Shown: piece after piece, positions 1 through 9,965 of the stretch
Layout: the number at the start of each line of letters is the position of its first letter
How positions within the stretch are numbered: position 1 is the first letter of the stretch
From: Megalobrama amblycephala
Taxonomy: Eukaryota; Chordata; Actinopteri; Cypriniformes; Xenocyprididae
DNA length: 64,000 nucleotides
Assembly: GCF_018812025.1 (NCBI RefSeq)
Contig: NC_063058.1
Location: 15,117,797 to 15,181,796, forward strand
Direction of reading: 5' to 3'
Notes under the pieces: generated by a model
What the model was told of the DNA's origin: nothing
The model's input: the letters and a program-made list of their open reading frames with translations, nothing else
Database searches by the model: none
Made by a program: the position numbers and the translations under genes

Positions 1-35
1 TTAGCAAACAAATTGCTCGAGTGGGTGTAAATACC

Positions 36-300
36 TGTAACGAAGGGGGACTCAGGCAGGGGATCCAAATGCAGCGTTTTATTAAAGGTAAGCAAGGTCG
101 TACAAGCAGGGTCAAACAGGAGCAAACAGGTACAGCAGAGGGTAGACAGAATCGTAATCCAGATACAGGCAGAGGTCAGGACTGGCAGATATCACTCACA
201 GGTCGGTATACAAAGCAAGGGTCAGGACAGGCAGCAACGGGTCAATAAACAGAAAACAGGCAGGATCGGTAACAATAAACAGGCAGACAATAAACACAGG
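36..300 (-). repeat. LTR-like 3' end fragment (reverse orientation)
   Basis: Seen: on the plus strand the segment begins TGTAACGAAGG, so on the minus strand it ends CGTTACA, the TG...CA edge typical of an LTR. About 45 bases inside that end the minus strand has AATAAA (plus-strand TTTATT near 78-83). The body is rich in short ACAGG/CAGGCA motifs, which read CCTGTTT/TGCCTG on the minus strand, a style I associate with 3' ends of fish retroelements. The segment runs into the Tc1 element with no visible second boundary, so it is probably truncated. The 75-residue frame across it is low-complexity and not a credible gene. The retroelement class is inferred; a consensus library search would decide. 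Confidence 0.4.
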
Positions 301-314
301 CAAACACTCAGAAA

Positions 315-1576
315 TGTCACACATCAAAATCAAAAATAAGTTGATTTTAAATTTCATGGCATCAACACATCTCAAAAAAGTTGGGACAAGGCCATGTTTA
401 CCACTGTGTGGCATCCCCTCTTCTTTTTATAACAGTCTGCAAACGTCTGGGGACTGAGGAGACAAGTTGCTCAAGTTTAGGAATAGGAATGCAGTATGCA
501 GTATGTGGTCTGGCATTGTCATGTTGGAAAATGCAATGTCTTTCCTGAAAGAGACGACGTCTTGATGGGAGCATATGTTGTTCTAGAACTTGGATATACC
601 TTTCAGCATTGATGGTGCCTTTCCAGATGTGTAAGCTGGCCATGCCACACGCACTCATGCAACCCCATACCATCAGAGATGCAGGCTTCTGAACTGAGCG
701 CTGATAACAACTTGGGTTGTCCTTGTCCTCTTTAGTCCGGATGACATGGCGTCCCAGTTTTCCAAAAAGAACTTCAAATTTTGATTTGTCTGACCACAGA
801 ACAGTTTTCCACTTTGCCACAGTCCATTTTAAATGAGCCTTGGCCCAGAGAAAATGCCTGCGCTTCTGGATCATGTTTAGATATGGCTTATTTTTTGACC
901 TATAGAGTTTTAGCCGGCAACAGCGAATGGCACGGTGGATTGTGTTCACCGACAATGTTTTCTGGAAGTATTCCTGAGCCCATGTTGTGATTTCCATTAC
1001 AGTAGCATTCCTGTATGTGATGCAGTGCTGTCTAAGGGCCCGAAGATCACGGGCATCCAGTATGGTTTTCTGGCCTTGACCCTTACGCACAGAGATTGTT
1101 CCAGATTCTCTGAATCTTTGGATGATATTATGCACTGTAGATGATGATAACTTCAAACTCTTTGCAATTTTTCTCTGAGAAACTCCTTTCTGATATTGCT
1201 CCACTATTTTTCGCCGCAGCATTGGGGGAATTGGTGATTCTCTGCCCATCTTGACTTCTGGGAGACACTGCCACTCTGAGAGGCTCTTTTTATACCCAAT
1301 CATGTTGCCAATTGATCTAATAAGTTGCAAATTGGTCCTCCAGCTGTTCCTTATATGTACATTTAACTTTTCCGGCCTCTTATTGCTACCTGTCCCAACT
1401 TTTTTGGAATGTGTAGCTCTCATGAAATCCAAAATGAGCCAATATTTGGCATGACATTTCAAAATGTCTCACTTTTAACATTTGATATGTTATCTATATT
1501 CTATTGTGAATAAAATATAAGTTTATGAGATTTGTAAATTATTGCATTCCTTTTTTATTCACAATTTGTACAGTGT
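315..1576 (-). mobile_element. Tc1/mariner-like transposon, degraded
   Basis: Holds a minus-strand Tc1 transposase flanked by inverted repeats. The inner repeat copies share a perfect 15-bp core (AAAAAAGTTGGGACA at 374-388 and its complement at 1391-1405) and surrounding similarity that includes ATTTCATG. The right side continues to about 1576, where a partial end (ACAGTG) stops abruptly against the next repeat. The left outer repeat is missing, so the ends are not intact. With the internal deletion in its transposase this copy should be immobile. Exact ends are uncertain by tens of bases. Confidence 0.8.
398..1249 (-). pseudogene. Tc1-like transposase, in-frame internal deletion
   Basis: A 284-codon open frame from ATG 1247-1249 (MGRESP...) to a stop at 398-400. 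The frame stays open a further 71 codons upstream, but that part lies in the terminal-repeat/leader region, so the internal Met is preferred. Visible in order: an N-terminal helix-turn-helix ([19 protein letters not shown]...STVHNII), a second HTH-like segment, the first catalytic Asp in VLWSDKSKF (the family usually has WSDESKF), a VWGCMS segment, and the second Asp in [11 protein letters not shown]. Directly afterwards, near plus position 480-500, the frame jumps from HTAYC to the far C-terminal [15 protein letters not shown] motif. The roughly 45-50 residues expected between them, including the third acidic residue of the DDE/D triad, are absent. The deletion keeps frame, so there is no stop, but the enzyme should be catalytically dead. 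Family assignment is firm; inactivity is inferred from the missing residue. Confidence 0.85.
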
Positions 1577-1685
1577 TGACAATATCTTGACCAAAAATTG
1601 GTGTAAATATTGATGGAAATAACATCACAACATATATTTCCATCAAGAGGTGCATAATTTTTTGGTCAAAATCTTGTATTGACAA
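1576..1685. repeat. Imperfect inverted repeat (hairpin)
   Basis: The left arm (1576-1620: TTGACAATAT, TTGACCAAAAATT, TTGATGGAAAT) is the imperfect reverse complement of the right arm (1635-1685: ATTTCCATCAA, TTTTTTGGTCAAAATCTTG, ATTGACAA), with a loop of about 14 bases. The right arm also forms the coding end of the neighbouring Tc1-like remnant, so this is probably a Tc1-type inverted repeat or a rearranged element end, not a functional hairpin. Confidence 0.6.
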
Positions 1686-1835
1686 TGCAAGAGGTGAGCA
1701 CTCTGTAAAGTCTACTTCAGCACATCCCAAAAACTTTCAATGAATTAAAGGTCTGACTCAGAGGTGCTAATTCATGTGTGAAAATGATTCTTCATGCTCC
1801 CTCCCAACCATTCTTTCACAATTTGAGTCTGTTGA
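1620..1835 (-). pseudogene. Tc1-like transposase C-terminal remnant
   Basis: Minus-strand translation in one frame gives ECSPLALSIQDFDQKIMHLLMEI (around 1630-1705), a C-terminal pattern I recognise from a fish Tc1 family. A neighbouring frame gives KEWLGGSMKNHFHT at about 1772-1815, resembling the conserved KEWF-x-EHE-x-SFSHM stretch. The two pieces are in different frames, so the remnant is frameshifted. It is a different Tc1 family from the transposase at 398-1249. Confidence 0.55.
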
Positions 1836-1838
1836 CAC

Positions 1839-2000
1839 GTGGATGGCCGGGTGTGTGTGCATTGTTTACCTGTGGAACACATGGCACCAGAATGCACTAT
1901 GGGAAGAAGGCAAGCCAGCGGAGGCAGTGTGATGCTTTGGGCAATGTTCTGCTGGGAAACCTTGGGTCCTGACATCCATGTTGATGTTACTTTGTGGAGT
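1839..2000 (+). pseudogene. Tc1-like transposase central fragment, opposite strand
   Basis: The plus-strand frame starting at 1839 reads DGRVCVHCLPVEHMAPECTMGRR, then ASGGSVMLWAMFCWETLGP, then DIHVDVTLW. This is the central DDE-fold region of a Tc1-like transposase, between the first and second catalytic Asp, including the GGGS(V/M)M(L/V)W signature. Both flanks lack the rest of the gene. It abuts, in the opposite direction, a second Tc1-like remnant, which suggests nested or rearranged insertions. Confidence 0.65.
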
Positions 2001-2691
2001 CCATGCCTTGAGGTGTCAGGGCTGAAGGTGCTCATAAAGTTATGTCTGATTGGTATATATATAAAATACTTTATGTGTGGTAATTACGTAAACCTACCTG
2101 CATTTAGTCTGCTGAGATTTTCACAGCAGGCCTGATTTGTGAGCTAGAGATGCTTTGTGTGTTCTTGGGGGAGGAGAGTGAGAAAGCGGCACAGTCGTGT
2201 GTATGTAGGACACATGGTTGTCAAGTGGGCGTGTCTATCCACTGCAATCTGTCTTCTGATGGACAGGGAGAGGGTGTGTGTGTGCATTTACAGACAGGAA
2301 CACGTCCCACGGCCCCCTCCAACACTCCTAGCGGGCCTTCTTCTGACAGCCAGTCCCGATAGTAAGCAAAGGATGTAAACACGCAACCAGGGACACCGCA
2401 GAAGACAGGCTTGCATTAACCTTGCCTGCAAACGGTTGCACACCCCCATGCTTTATTAATAGTATCTTGAGGGCGCTTGTATAGCACATGTGCTTGTTTA
2501 ATAGAGACTGTGAAAAAATAACACTTAGACATCTTTGCAAATACACCTTGTCACACGGGGCTCTAGGCGTGTTGCTCTCAAGGCACAAGTTATTTTTAAT
2601 TAGGCTAAAACATTGGGTGAACAATATTTCTTGATGCAATACTTTCATGATTTTTTTTTTTTTAATCGATCAATCAATTGGTCAATTATTT
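2001..2691. other. Intronic sequence, nothing recognised
   Basis: Moderately AT-rich sequence with GT-rich patches (around 2270-2285) and a T-run at 2650. No domain, RNA or convincing repeat boundary seen. The open frames here are short and low-information. Confidence 0.4.
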
Positions 2692-3579
2692 GTGAACCGT
2701 GCTGGCAAAATGAGAGCAAATTTCCAAAAATGAGTTGTTATTCTCACATCTTCTATTTAAAAAAACTTTTAAAAAATTATGTATGATTTGTTGGAATCTG
2801 ACAAAAAATGACTGAGCTACACCAGTTTGAAGTCAAGAGAGTCAGCAAAGTCAATTTTGAGAAAAAATTGAGTTCAAGTTTTCTAAAGGTTCTAAATTCT
2901 AAAGGTTCCCAATCCCTGGTAATAAGTCAAAACCCATATCTATAGGGAAAGTATTCATCTTTTTCCATGATTCCACAATTTTTTGATTAACATTAATGAA
3001 ACAGACAGCCTAAGACCTACTGTACCACACAAATCTAAATATAGTGTTACACATCAGATGTTTTGCCCAACAGTTAACCAAATGTTCACTTATTAAGACA
3101 TAACAGATAATGTTTGCGTGAATACTCGCCAAGGGAGATTTTTTGAAATGCTGTAATTCTGTGTATATGTGTAGGCTATATCGGGATTGCGTCTTTGTGT
3201 GCAGCTTCAGATCTGTCAATCAGTGCGAGTAAGATCGTTTTGTTTACATCAGCATGAGTTTGAAAATCACATTTCATTGGTTCAGACTCATGCCATCGAG
3301 AATTCGCTATAATTATCAACAAAGCTGGAATGCTGCACCTTACAGCGATACCAAACTTGTGCTGAGGGGAAGCGCCAGTCGCCCAGAAGCGAGCAGTGAA
3401 AAACAGCATTTTTCATGGTCAAAGGAAAGGTATTCCTATCTGAAAACTATTTGGAGCATTGGGATTGCTTAATGAACTCATTTTTTGTGAAAACCTCAAT
3501 TTCGACCAAAATTGACATTTTTCACTTGTTTTGCCTGTAGCCTGTGCGCATTATGACTCATTTTGCCAGCACGGGTCAC
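2692..3579 (+). mobile_element. MITE-like element, copy 1 (GTGAMCCGTGCTGGCAAAATGA ends)
   Basis: The left end at 2692-2713 (GTGAACCGTGCTGGCAAAAT...) is the reverse complement of the right end at 3558-3579 (...ATTTTGCCAGCACGGGTCAC) with one mismatch, giving a terminal inverted repeat of about 22 bp on an 888-bp element with no transposase. A second, shorter copy in the opposite orientation lies at 5787-6279, which shows that this is a dispersed family. Superfamily not determined. Confidence 0.75.
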
Positions 3580-4434
3580 ATTTTTTATTCAAAAGCAATG
3601 GACTCTACTAAGTCTCACAAAATAAATAAAATAAAATAAAATAAAAATTCTGGGTTATATTCTGGGTATAATGCAATGTTACCTCATTGTATTGGTGATA
3701 TAGTATTGCAAAAAAAAATGAAACCCATTTTTAAAATCCTAATTTTAAAATAACCAGTATTTATTTATTTGGCTATCTGTTCATGAAAAGACCGGGTGTA
3801 AATACCCTCTGAAACGCTTTTGAGACGGATTTAAATCCAATCACTCAAACCACTTCAGAAGGTGCTTTGAGACACATTCCAAATGAAACTGGACAAGTGT
3901 AAATGCATCTGGTTGTTGGTACCTAAATTTTACTCCTGTCAAAATGTTAAAAAATAAACATATGAGAGCGTGTTTTAGGCTATATTACATGTTATAGCCA
4001 GATATGACAGTGCTACTAGTGGATATTGCGTGGGAATTGAAATCGGATTTATATTCATTTTGCGATGGCAGTCCCGATATGTGGCCATGTGTACATAGGA
4101 CCATTTTAACAAGTCAGATAGCTATCCAATCAGTGACCAGGCGTAAACAGGCCCAAAATGTTAGTTTTAACTGAAAATATCCAGCAGGGATTAGGGATTG
4201 GCTCTTCAGGTGCCTCATGATTCAAATTGATTCATGGAGTTCTGAAGCAATTAAAAAATGATTCTTAAATCATCTCAAGTTTTCAGCAACAATGCTCCAG
4301 ATTTTCCATTTCCCGCTTACTCAATTCTCTTTTTTTTTTTTTTTTCTGTTTAGTTAATTTTTTTTCTCAGACTTCAAAGAGTGTAGCATTTTAAAAGGAG
4401 TAATTTACAAAACAGTTGTAAGTGCATTAAGTCA
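3580..4434. other. Intronic, AT-rich; short simple repeats
   Basis: Contains an (AAATA/AAAAT)n run around 3621-3645, an A-run at 3710 and a T-run at 4331-4346. No coding or RNA feature seen. Confidence 0.4.
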
Positions 4435-5660
4435 TCACGCTGGAGGAAATGACTTTGTGGCTGACTGGAAACGAACAGGTGCTGTTTTAGATTCATTTAG
4501 CGTTGCTTTCGGGAAAGTCCAGCCTAACCCTGTTTTTGTATTGTTTTTTGTTTTTTTGTTTTTTTCTAGCAGCGATTTACATGCATTTGAACCCAAATCA
4601 GCTTTGGTTTGGTCTGTTGTGTCATTTTCAGCGAGACCAAGTAAACATCTGCAGGAAAGTGGTGAGGGGAAAAACGGCCTAATTAGGATGAAGTCGATGT
4701 CCTGTATTCCCAGCTGCTCGCTATGTTTAGACAGACGACGTCTAGCGCGGGTAACCTCTTCTCCTGCGTCCCCTCTCACAATGCAACCTGTGAGGTGAAC
4801 GCAACACAACAGTTGGCGTAATAAGACAATTAGCCGCGCAATTTGTAACTTTCTTAATTGCGCTGCAAGCTGAAAACGTTTCCAGTGCGCCCGTCACCTG
4901 CTAATTGTGAACCTATCACTCACAAGAAAATGGATAATAGGAAATGGAGAAAAAGCCTTTCTCTCTCTTCTTTTTTTTGTCTCTCTTCTTTTTCTGACGT
5001 GATTAAATAAATGCTTTTTAATTAGTTTGGAAGTAATGCATGTGTTCGCCATCCTTTGTCTTAATCTCCACCGGTGCCATTGTGGAAAAAACCTTCTGTG
5101 ACGGAGATTCGTACAATCGAGTGTGCTGAAATATTTACCATCGTCGTTGGACGCCTGCCACAATGTGCAATTGCCTCGGCAGCCCTAAATGAAATTGTCC
5201 CTAATATGTTTCTGCTGATTAGGTGCTCTGCTTAGACGAAGAACGGGGCGTTTGCCAGCTAATACAAAAGGCTATCCTTGAGTGCTGTCCATTCATCAAT
5301 ATTGTTTTTTCATCACAAAATTAGTCTTTCTGCTGAAAAAAAAATAGAATGACTCGTAACTTTGGGCAGTAAGTGTTGATGTTGGACGGTGGCTTATCCA
5401 AAACTCCTGTTTGGAGTAAATACCAGATGCCGTCGTGGTCGGCCATATGGAGCTCGCTGCCTCGCAGCAGACTGGGAGCTGGGAATGGAAGCAGGTGGAA
5501 GGTACAGAGATTAAAGATCTGCTCAGGCTGCCTTAAATCATGACGAGTTGCACTTCGGTAGCCACATTTAAATCAGCTCAATTTGACATTTCTATTCGTA
5601 TTGTAAATGGGTCATCAACTTGTGTGCAACATTAGGAAAGGTTACATGGAAAAGTACAGC
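4435..5660. other. Non-repetitive intronic stretch, candidate conserved noncoding DNA
   Basis: Compared with its flanks this stretch has balanced composition, few simple repeats and several AT-core motifs (TTTTTAATTAG near 5018, TAATACAAAAGG near 5260). Open frames at 4435-4809 occur on both strands and resemble no known family, so I do not call a gene. Conserved noncoding status is inference; alignment of ntrk3 introns across teleosts would test it. Confidence 0.25.
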
Positions 5661-5719
5661 CAATGCATTGTGTTGCTACTGAGCCCCCCCTAAAGGGATA
5701 TTGAGGTGGAAACAATATG

Positions 5720-5722
<3 letters not shown>

Positions 5723-5775
<53 letters not shown>
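5723..5775. repeat. (TA)n microsatellite
   Basis: An uninterrupted TA dinucleotide run of about 50 bp, directly left of the second MITE copy. Confidence 0.95.
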
Positions 5776-5778
<3 letters not shown>

Positions 5779-5786
5779 GTTAGCTA

Positions 5787-6276
5787 GTGATCCCAATGCT
5801 CCAAAGAGCAATTAAACATCTAAAAGTATCTTTATTTGTACCAAAACGATCTTATTTGTAACAAAACGATCTTACTCGTTCTGACTGACAGATCCGAAGT
5901 GCGCGCACAAAGACACCTCAGACAGCACGCGATCCCGATTTACATAAATACACAGAATTACAGTATTTCTAAAAGTCTAGCTTGGCGAGTATTCACACAA
6001 ACATTATCTGTTATGTCATAAGTTAACTGTTGGGCAAAAAAATCTGATGTGTAACATTATATTTAGATCCATGTGGTACAGTAGATCTTAGGCTATCATT
6101 CATTAATGTTAATCAAACAATTGTGGAATCATGAAAAAAAAGTTGAGTATATTTTTTCTATAGATATGGATTTTGACTTGGTTTGTGCCAAATTTGGTAG
6201 TATTACCAGGGAGTTTAAGGTGTGTTTGCTAGGTGATTTTGTTTTGGAAGCTTTAGAAAACTTGTGCCAGCACGGG

Positions 6277-6279
<3 letters not shown>
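5787..6279 (-). mobile_element. MITE-like element, copy 2, inverted and shortened
   Basis: Reverse-complement relative of the element at 2692-3579. Shared blocks, in inverted order, include the CCCAATGCTCC segment, the GCGAGTATTCACRCAAACATTATCTGTTATG segment, the TTGGGCAAAA...ATCTGATGTGTAACA segment, and the end GTGCCAGCACGGGTCAT. Copy 2 lacks one terminus and an internal block present in copy 1 (about 3240-3400). It sits between two TA/AT microsatellites. Confidence 0.75.

Positions 6280-6334
<55 letters not shown>
6279..6334. repeat. (AT)n microsatellite
   Basis: An AT dinucleotide run of about 55 bp that begins within the terminal base pairs of the adjoining MITE copy. Confidence 0.95.
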
Positions 6335-6337
<3 letters not shown>

Positions 6338-6869
6338 TACAAATTTCTCATTCTAACTCATTTCTCTGTGAATTGTTTGTAAAGATATTCTTACACAAGT
6401 TCTCATATTTAATTCAGTAAGACCATTTAAATAAGAATTGTTCGTTCTGCTTGTTTTAAATGAATGAATCCCATTGTGAGTAAAAGTAGTAGTTACTTAT
6501 TGTCCGTTTTTCCAAGGCTCTAATTGTTCTAGAATGCAAGCTTACAAGTGTTTTTCTATTTTTCTTTATTTATTTTACATATCTAAAGTGGTTACTTGTG
6601 CTGTGGACAAGTTTGTCTTCCTGATATAGTTTGCATGCAACGGCTATACCTGTGTGAGTTTAAAATGCAAGGCATTTCTTCAAACATTCAGTACCATTGA
6701 CAGTGCTCTAAAAACAACCACCTTTTGAAAAGCTTTTCTTGGATGCTTTCATTTCTCATGGTGACCATATGATTACTTTATAACATCCAGTGATTATCTG
6801 TACATCAAAGTCAGACAGGAGATGATCTGCAGATTATCACCTGCCGTCTCTAATGTTGTGGCGATATTT
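6335..6869. other. Intronic AT-rich sequence, nothing recognised
   Basis: No repeat structure, RNA gene or coding signal could be recognised by eye. Confidence 0.4.
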
Positions 6870-6980
6870 GTTAGGGTGTTTGAGGTTACATTCCTCACTC
6901 AAGGGCAGAGCTGTAGTAAGGCTCAGCAGGGACTTGAACCGGCAGCAGACTGGTTGCTGCTCCATTACCCTGCCCAGTGG
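6870..6980 (-). repeat. tRNA-derived SINE-like fragment
   Basis: On the minus strand the segment contains GGTTCAAGTCCC (complement of 6929-6940), a good match to the RNA polymerase III B box, followed downstream by CCCTTGAGTGAGGAATGTAACC (complement of about 6884-6905). That resembles the CCCTTGAGCAAGGCACTTAACC block common to fish tRNA-derived SINEs. The A-box side is unclear and the copy is diverged, so this is an old fragment and not a tRNA gene. Confidence 0.55.
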
Positions 6981-7687
6981 ACCAAGCATGACTTCATTCA
7001 TCTCTGTTTCAGATCTCTTGTGTTTAGATCATTTCATACCGCAACTTCCGATGGGAGCTTACACGAAGATTTTGATGTAAAACAATGCAAATGTGTGTGT
7101 ATTTTTTGTAAATATGCACAACAGCCATACGTTTTAGCAGTCGGGTTAAATCAAATGTATTCAGAGATCACGGAAACTATGTAGATTAAAAGCGATAAGT
7201 ACATGAACGCTGAAAAACTTGAATCAATTACATCAAAGAGTTGCTTCAGTGCATCATGTTTTTAAAGGTTACATTACCTTGCATTACCCTTTATAATGTA
7301 AACACAAAATTATAGTATTTACAATACATTTTCCTTCAGTGTGACATATTTAGGACTTGATATAATTATTAATTGATTGGAATAATAATAATAAATATAT
7401 TAATTTATTATTATTCATTTATTAAATTTATATTTAATGTTAACGTATTATAATAATTTGCATTATATTATTATTTGGAAATACAATCTCACAAACTTAT
7501 AATTATAACAAATGTGTAAATTGTTCGTAAAGAGGACTATAAGTCATAAAAGAGTTGGTTTTTGGTGCCACATTCCTTTAAGTTACCTGATCAGCCTGAG
7601 TGACAGCAATCCGTCTCATGAAATTCACACATTTCTCAATCTCTGTTTTGCAGCACCGCCTGCAGGTTGACTGTCACACAATCCACT

Positions 7688-7689
<2 letters not shown>
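6981..7689. other. AT-rich intronic sequence before the kinase exon
   Basis: Dominated by A/T, with ATAATAAT-type repeats at 7380-7470. Nothing recognised beyond low complexity. Confidence 0.4.
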
Positions 7690-7690
<1 letters not shown>

Positions 7691-7728
<38 letters not shown>

Positions 7729-7737
7729 CCCCTCCAG
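7691..7737 (+). promoter_or_regulatory. 3' splice site with (TC)n polypyrimidine tract
   Basis: A TC dinucleotide run of about 34 bp (7691-7724) followed by TTTTCCCCTCCAG forms the polypyrimidine tract and AG acceptor (7736-7737) of the first ntrk3 kinase exon. The tract is itself a microsatellite, so its length may vary between individuals. Confidence 0.85.
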
Positions 7738-7868
7738 ATGTACAGCACATTAAGCGCAGAGACATCGTGCTCAAGAGGGAACTGGGCGAAGGGGCCTTTG
7801 GGAAGGTGTTCCTGGCAGAGTGCTACAACCTAAGCCCCACTAAGGACAAGATGCTGGTGGCTGTCAAG
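7738..7868 (+). CDS. ntrk3: ntrk3 (TrkC) kinase exon 1 of 5: glycine loop and VAVK
   Basis: A 131-bp internal exon. Its first two bases complete a codon from the upstream exon, then 43 codons begin [18 protein letters not shown] and end LVAVK. It carries the start of the receptor tyrosine kinase N-lobe: the nucleotide-binding glycine loop GEGAFGKV and the ATP-anchoring Lys of VAVK. The residues [10 protein letters not shown] and IKRRDI match my memory of TrkC better than TrkB (CYNLCPEQDK) or TrkA, hence ntrk3. Boundaries are cttttccCCTCCAG before and GTAAGA after, phase 0 at the 3' end. TrkC is the plasma-membrane receptor for neurotrophin-3; the extracellular and transmembrane exons must lie upstream of the window. 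Fish may have two ntrk3 paralogues; which one this is cannot be told here. Confidence 0.95.
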
Positions 7869-8551
7869 GTAAGAGATGATCCCTCCATTCCTGCAGGGCC
7901 ATAGCGCTCTCCAGTTACACAGGACTCATTCGAAAGGTCAAGCCCCTTTTTCCAGTCCCCTCGAATGACATATAAAGTTGATCCTCCTGTGCCCGCCAGA
8001 GAGGGCTTTCTTTCGGGGAACGATCGCTAGACGTCTTGGTGGTGGAGGATTTGTTGACTAAGATCAATGATGGAAAGAGCTCTGCTGTGCTCCGAGGAGA
8101 GATCAGCTACAATAGCGTTTAATATTTGGCATTGATATAAGGTTTGGGAGGGTATTAAGATATTGCAGTGCTGTGGTTTAGTCTTCGTGACATAGACGGA
8201 GTGGAATGAGTCACCGCTGTGGGCAGACAGTTCCTGGATAATGCCTTAACATGGTTTACCACATGGGACTGTTCACCAAGGTCAAGGAACTCAGCATCCA
8301 GTGAGCTGAGACGGTCTATTGAAGGTGGTCTTCGGATCAATGCTGATCTACAAGTGTGTTCAGTTGGTCTGTCGGTTTAGAAATGTCAATGTTTCAAGGT
8401 TTCACAGATGCTGACATGTTGAAGTATGAAGTCAAACATATACTTGGTATTTTGTTGTGAGTATAGGTTTTTTACATGAGGAAAAAATTAGAAGAATTAT
8501 CAGCTTTATTATGTTATAAATAATATTAATCATTTAAGAAATATTATAAAC
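7869..8551. other. Intron, non-repetitive part
   Basis: Ordinary intronic sequence between the splice donor and the tandem array. The open frames are short and unrelated to known proteins. Confidence 0.5.
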
Positions 8552-9592
8552 CTACCTATAACCTACCTAACCACCCACCAATTCACCACACCAACTAACC
8601 CACCCACCTAACCAACCACCCACCCACCTGCCTACCCACCCACCCACCCACCTACCAACATACCTACCTACCTACCCAACCACCAACCCACCAAACATAC
8701 CTACCAACATATCTACCTACCCACCCACTCACCAATATACCTACCTACCTACCAACCTACCACCCACCAACTCACCAACATACCTACCTACCCACCCACC
8801 AACATATCTACCTTACCACCTACCCACCCACCAACATGCCTACCTACACACCCACCCACCCACTCACCAACATTCCTACCTACCTAAACACCCACCAACC
8901 CACCAACTTATCTACCTACCCACCCACCCACCCAACAAAATACCTACCTACCTAACAACATACCTACCAACCTACCTACACACACACCCACCAACCAATA
9001 TACCTACCTACCCACCTATACACCCACCTACCTATCACACCTGCCCACCCACCAACATACCTACCTACCTAAAACCCATCCAACAAAATACCTACCTACC
9101 CATCCACCCACCAACATACCTACCTACCTAAAACCCATCCAACAAAACACCTACCTACCCATCCACCCACCAACATACCTACCTACACACCCACCCGCTC
9201 ACTCACCAACATTCCTACCTACCTAAACACCCACCAACCCACCAACTTATCTACCTACCCACCCACCCACCAACATACCTTCCTACCTACCCATCCACCC
9301 AACAAAATACCTACCTACCTAACAACATACCTACCAACCTACCTACACACACACGCACCCACCAACCAATATAGCTACCTACCTACCTACCCACCTATCC
9401 GCCCACCCACCCACCTACCTATCACACCTGCTCACCCACCAACATACCTACCTACCCAAATACCCACCCACCCACCAACATACCTACCTACCCAAATACC
9501 CACCCACCCAGCAACATACCTACCTACCCAACCACCCACCCACCCTCCAACATACCTACCTACCCACCAACATACCTACCCAAACACCAACC
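8552..9592. repeat. 1-kb G-poor tandem array (CCTACCTACCCACCCACCAACATA-like)
   Basis: About 1,040 bp of degenerate repeats built from ACCT/CCCA/CAAC words, with recurring larger units containing CACCAACATACCTACCTACC. Longer blocks also recur (for example TACCTACCTAAAACCCATCC near 9060 and 9120, and AAATACCCACCCACCC near 9460 and 9490), which indicates higher-order duplication. The plus strand is almost free of G. The minus strand is G/T-rich with many GGTGGGTGGGT runs. It lies within the intron between the first two kinase exons. Confidence 0.95.
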
Positions 9593-9774
9593 CATCATCA
9601 TATGCCACTGGACAGTTCACATGTGGCAGCAGTCAATGAACTTTGACACACAATGGTCACTGAGCTGGCCATCAAGAAAAGCAGCTGACCAAAGCTTGTT
9701 TTAGTAAATTTAGCTTTATTTTTTAATAAATGTTTATTTGTCAATTTTGCAGTCTTAGACCTCCATAAAAGGCC

Positions 9775-9965
9775 ATACATGTGTCTGATTTCAGAATTAA
9801 TCACAAAAAATGTCTCTGATTAGTCAAGATATTAAAATCTTCAATCAAAAGGCAGAGATCTCAATAAACTCTTTTCTCATTTGGTTCCTCCAAGACCAAA
9901 CCATGCTGTTCTTAGAGGAAACTAATGAGAAATGAGTTTGAGCTATGCAACCCATATTAATTTTA
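9775..9965. repeat. Diverged direct repeat, copy A
   Basis: Shares ordered blocks with 11300-11480: TGTCTGAT...TCAGAATWAATC, AAAAATGTMTCTGATT, ACTCnTTTCTCATTWGGTTCCTCCAAG-CCAAAC and ATGAGTTTGAnCTATGCAA. The copies are diverged and about 1.5 kb apart. Origin (old transposon or segmental duplication) unknown. Confidence 0.6.

Noticed and set aside
4435..4809. Overlapping 113- and 124-codon frames on opposite strands
   Set aside because: Shadow frames of each other with homopolymer-derived Phe or Lys runs; not gene-like.
6870..6980. A tRNA gene on the minus strand because of a good B box
   Set aside because: No cloverleaf could be drawn and the flank matches a fish SINE motif, so I call a SINE fragment instead.
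8552..9592. Possible CRISPR-like or telomere-like array
   Set aside because: There is no spacer-repeat alternation and no TTAGGG. It is a degenerate eukaryotic minisatellite.
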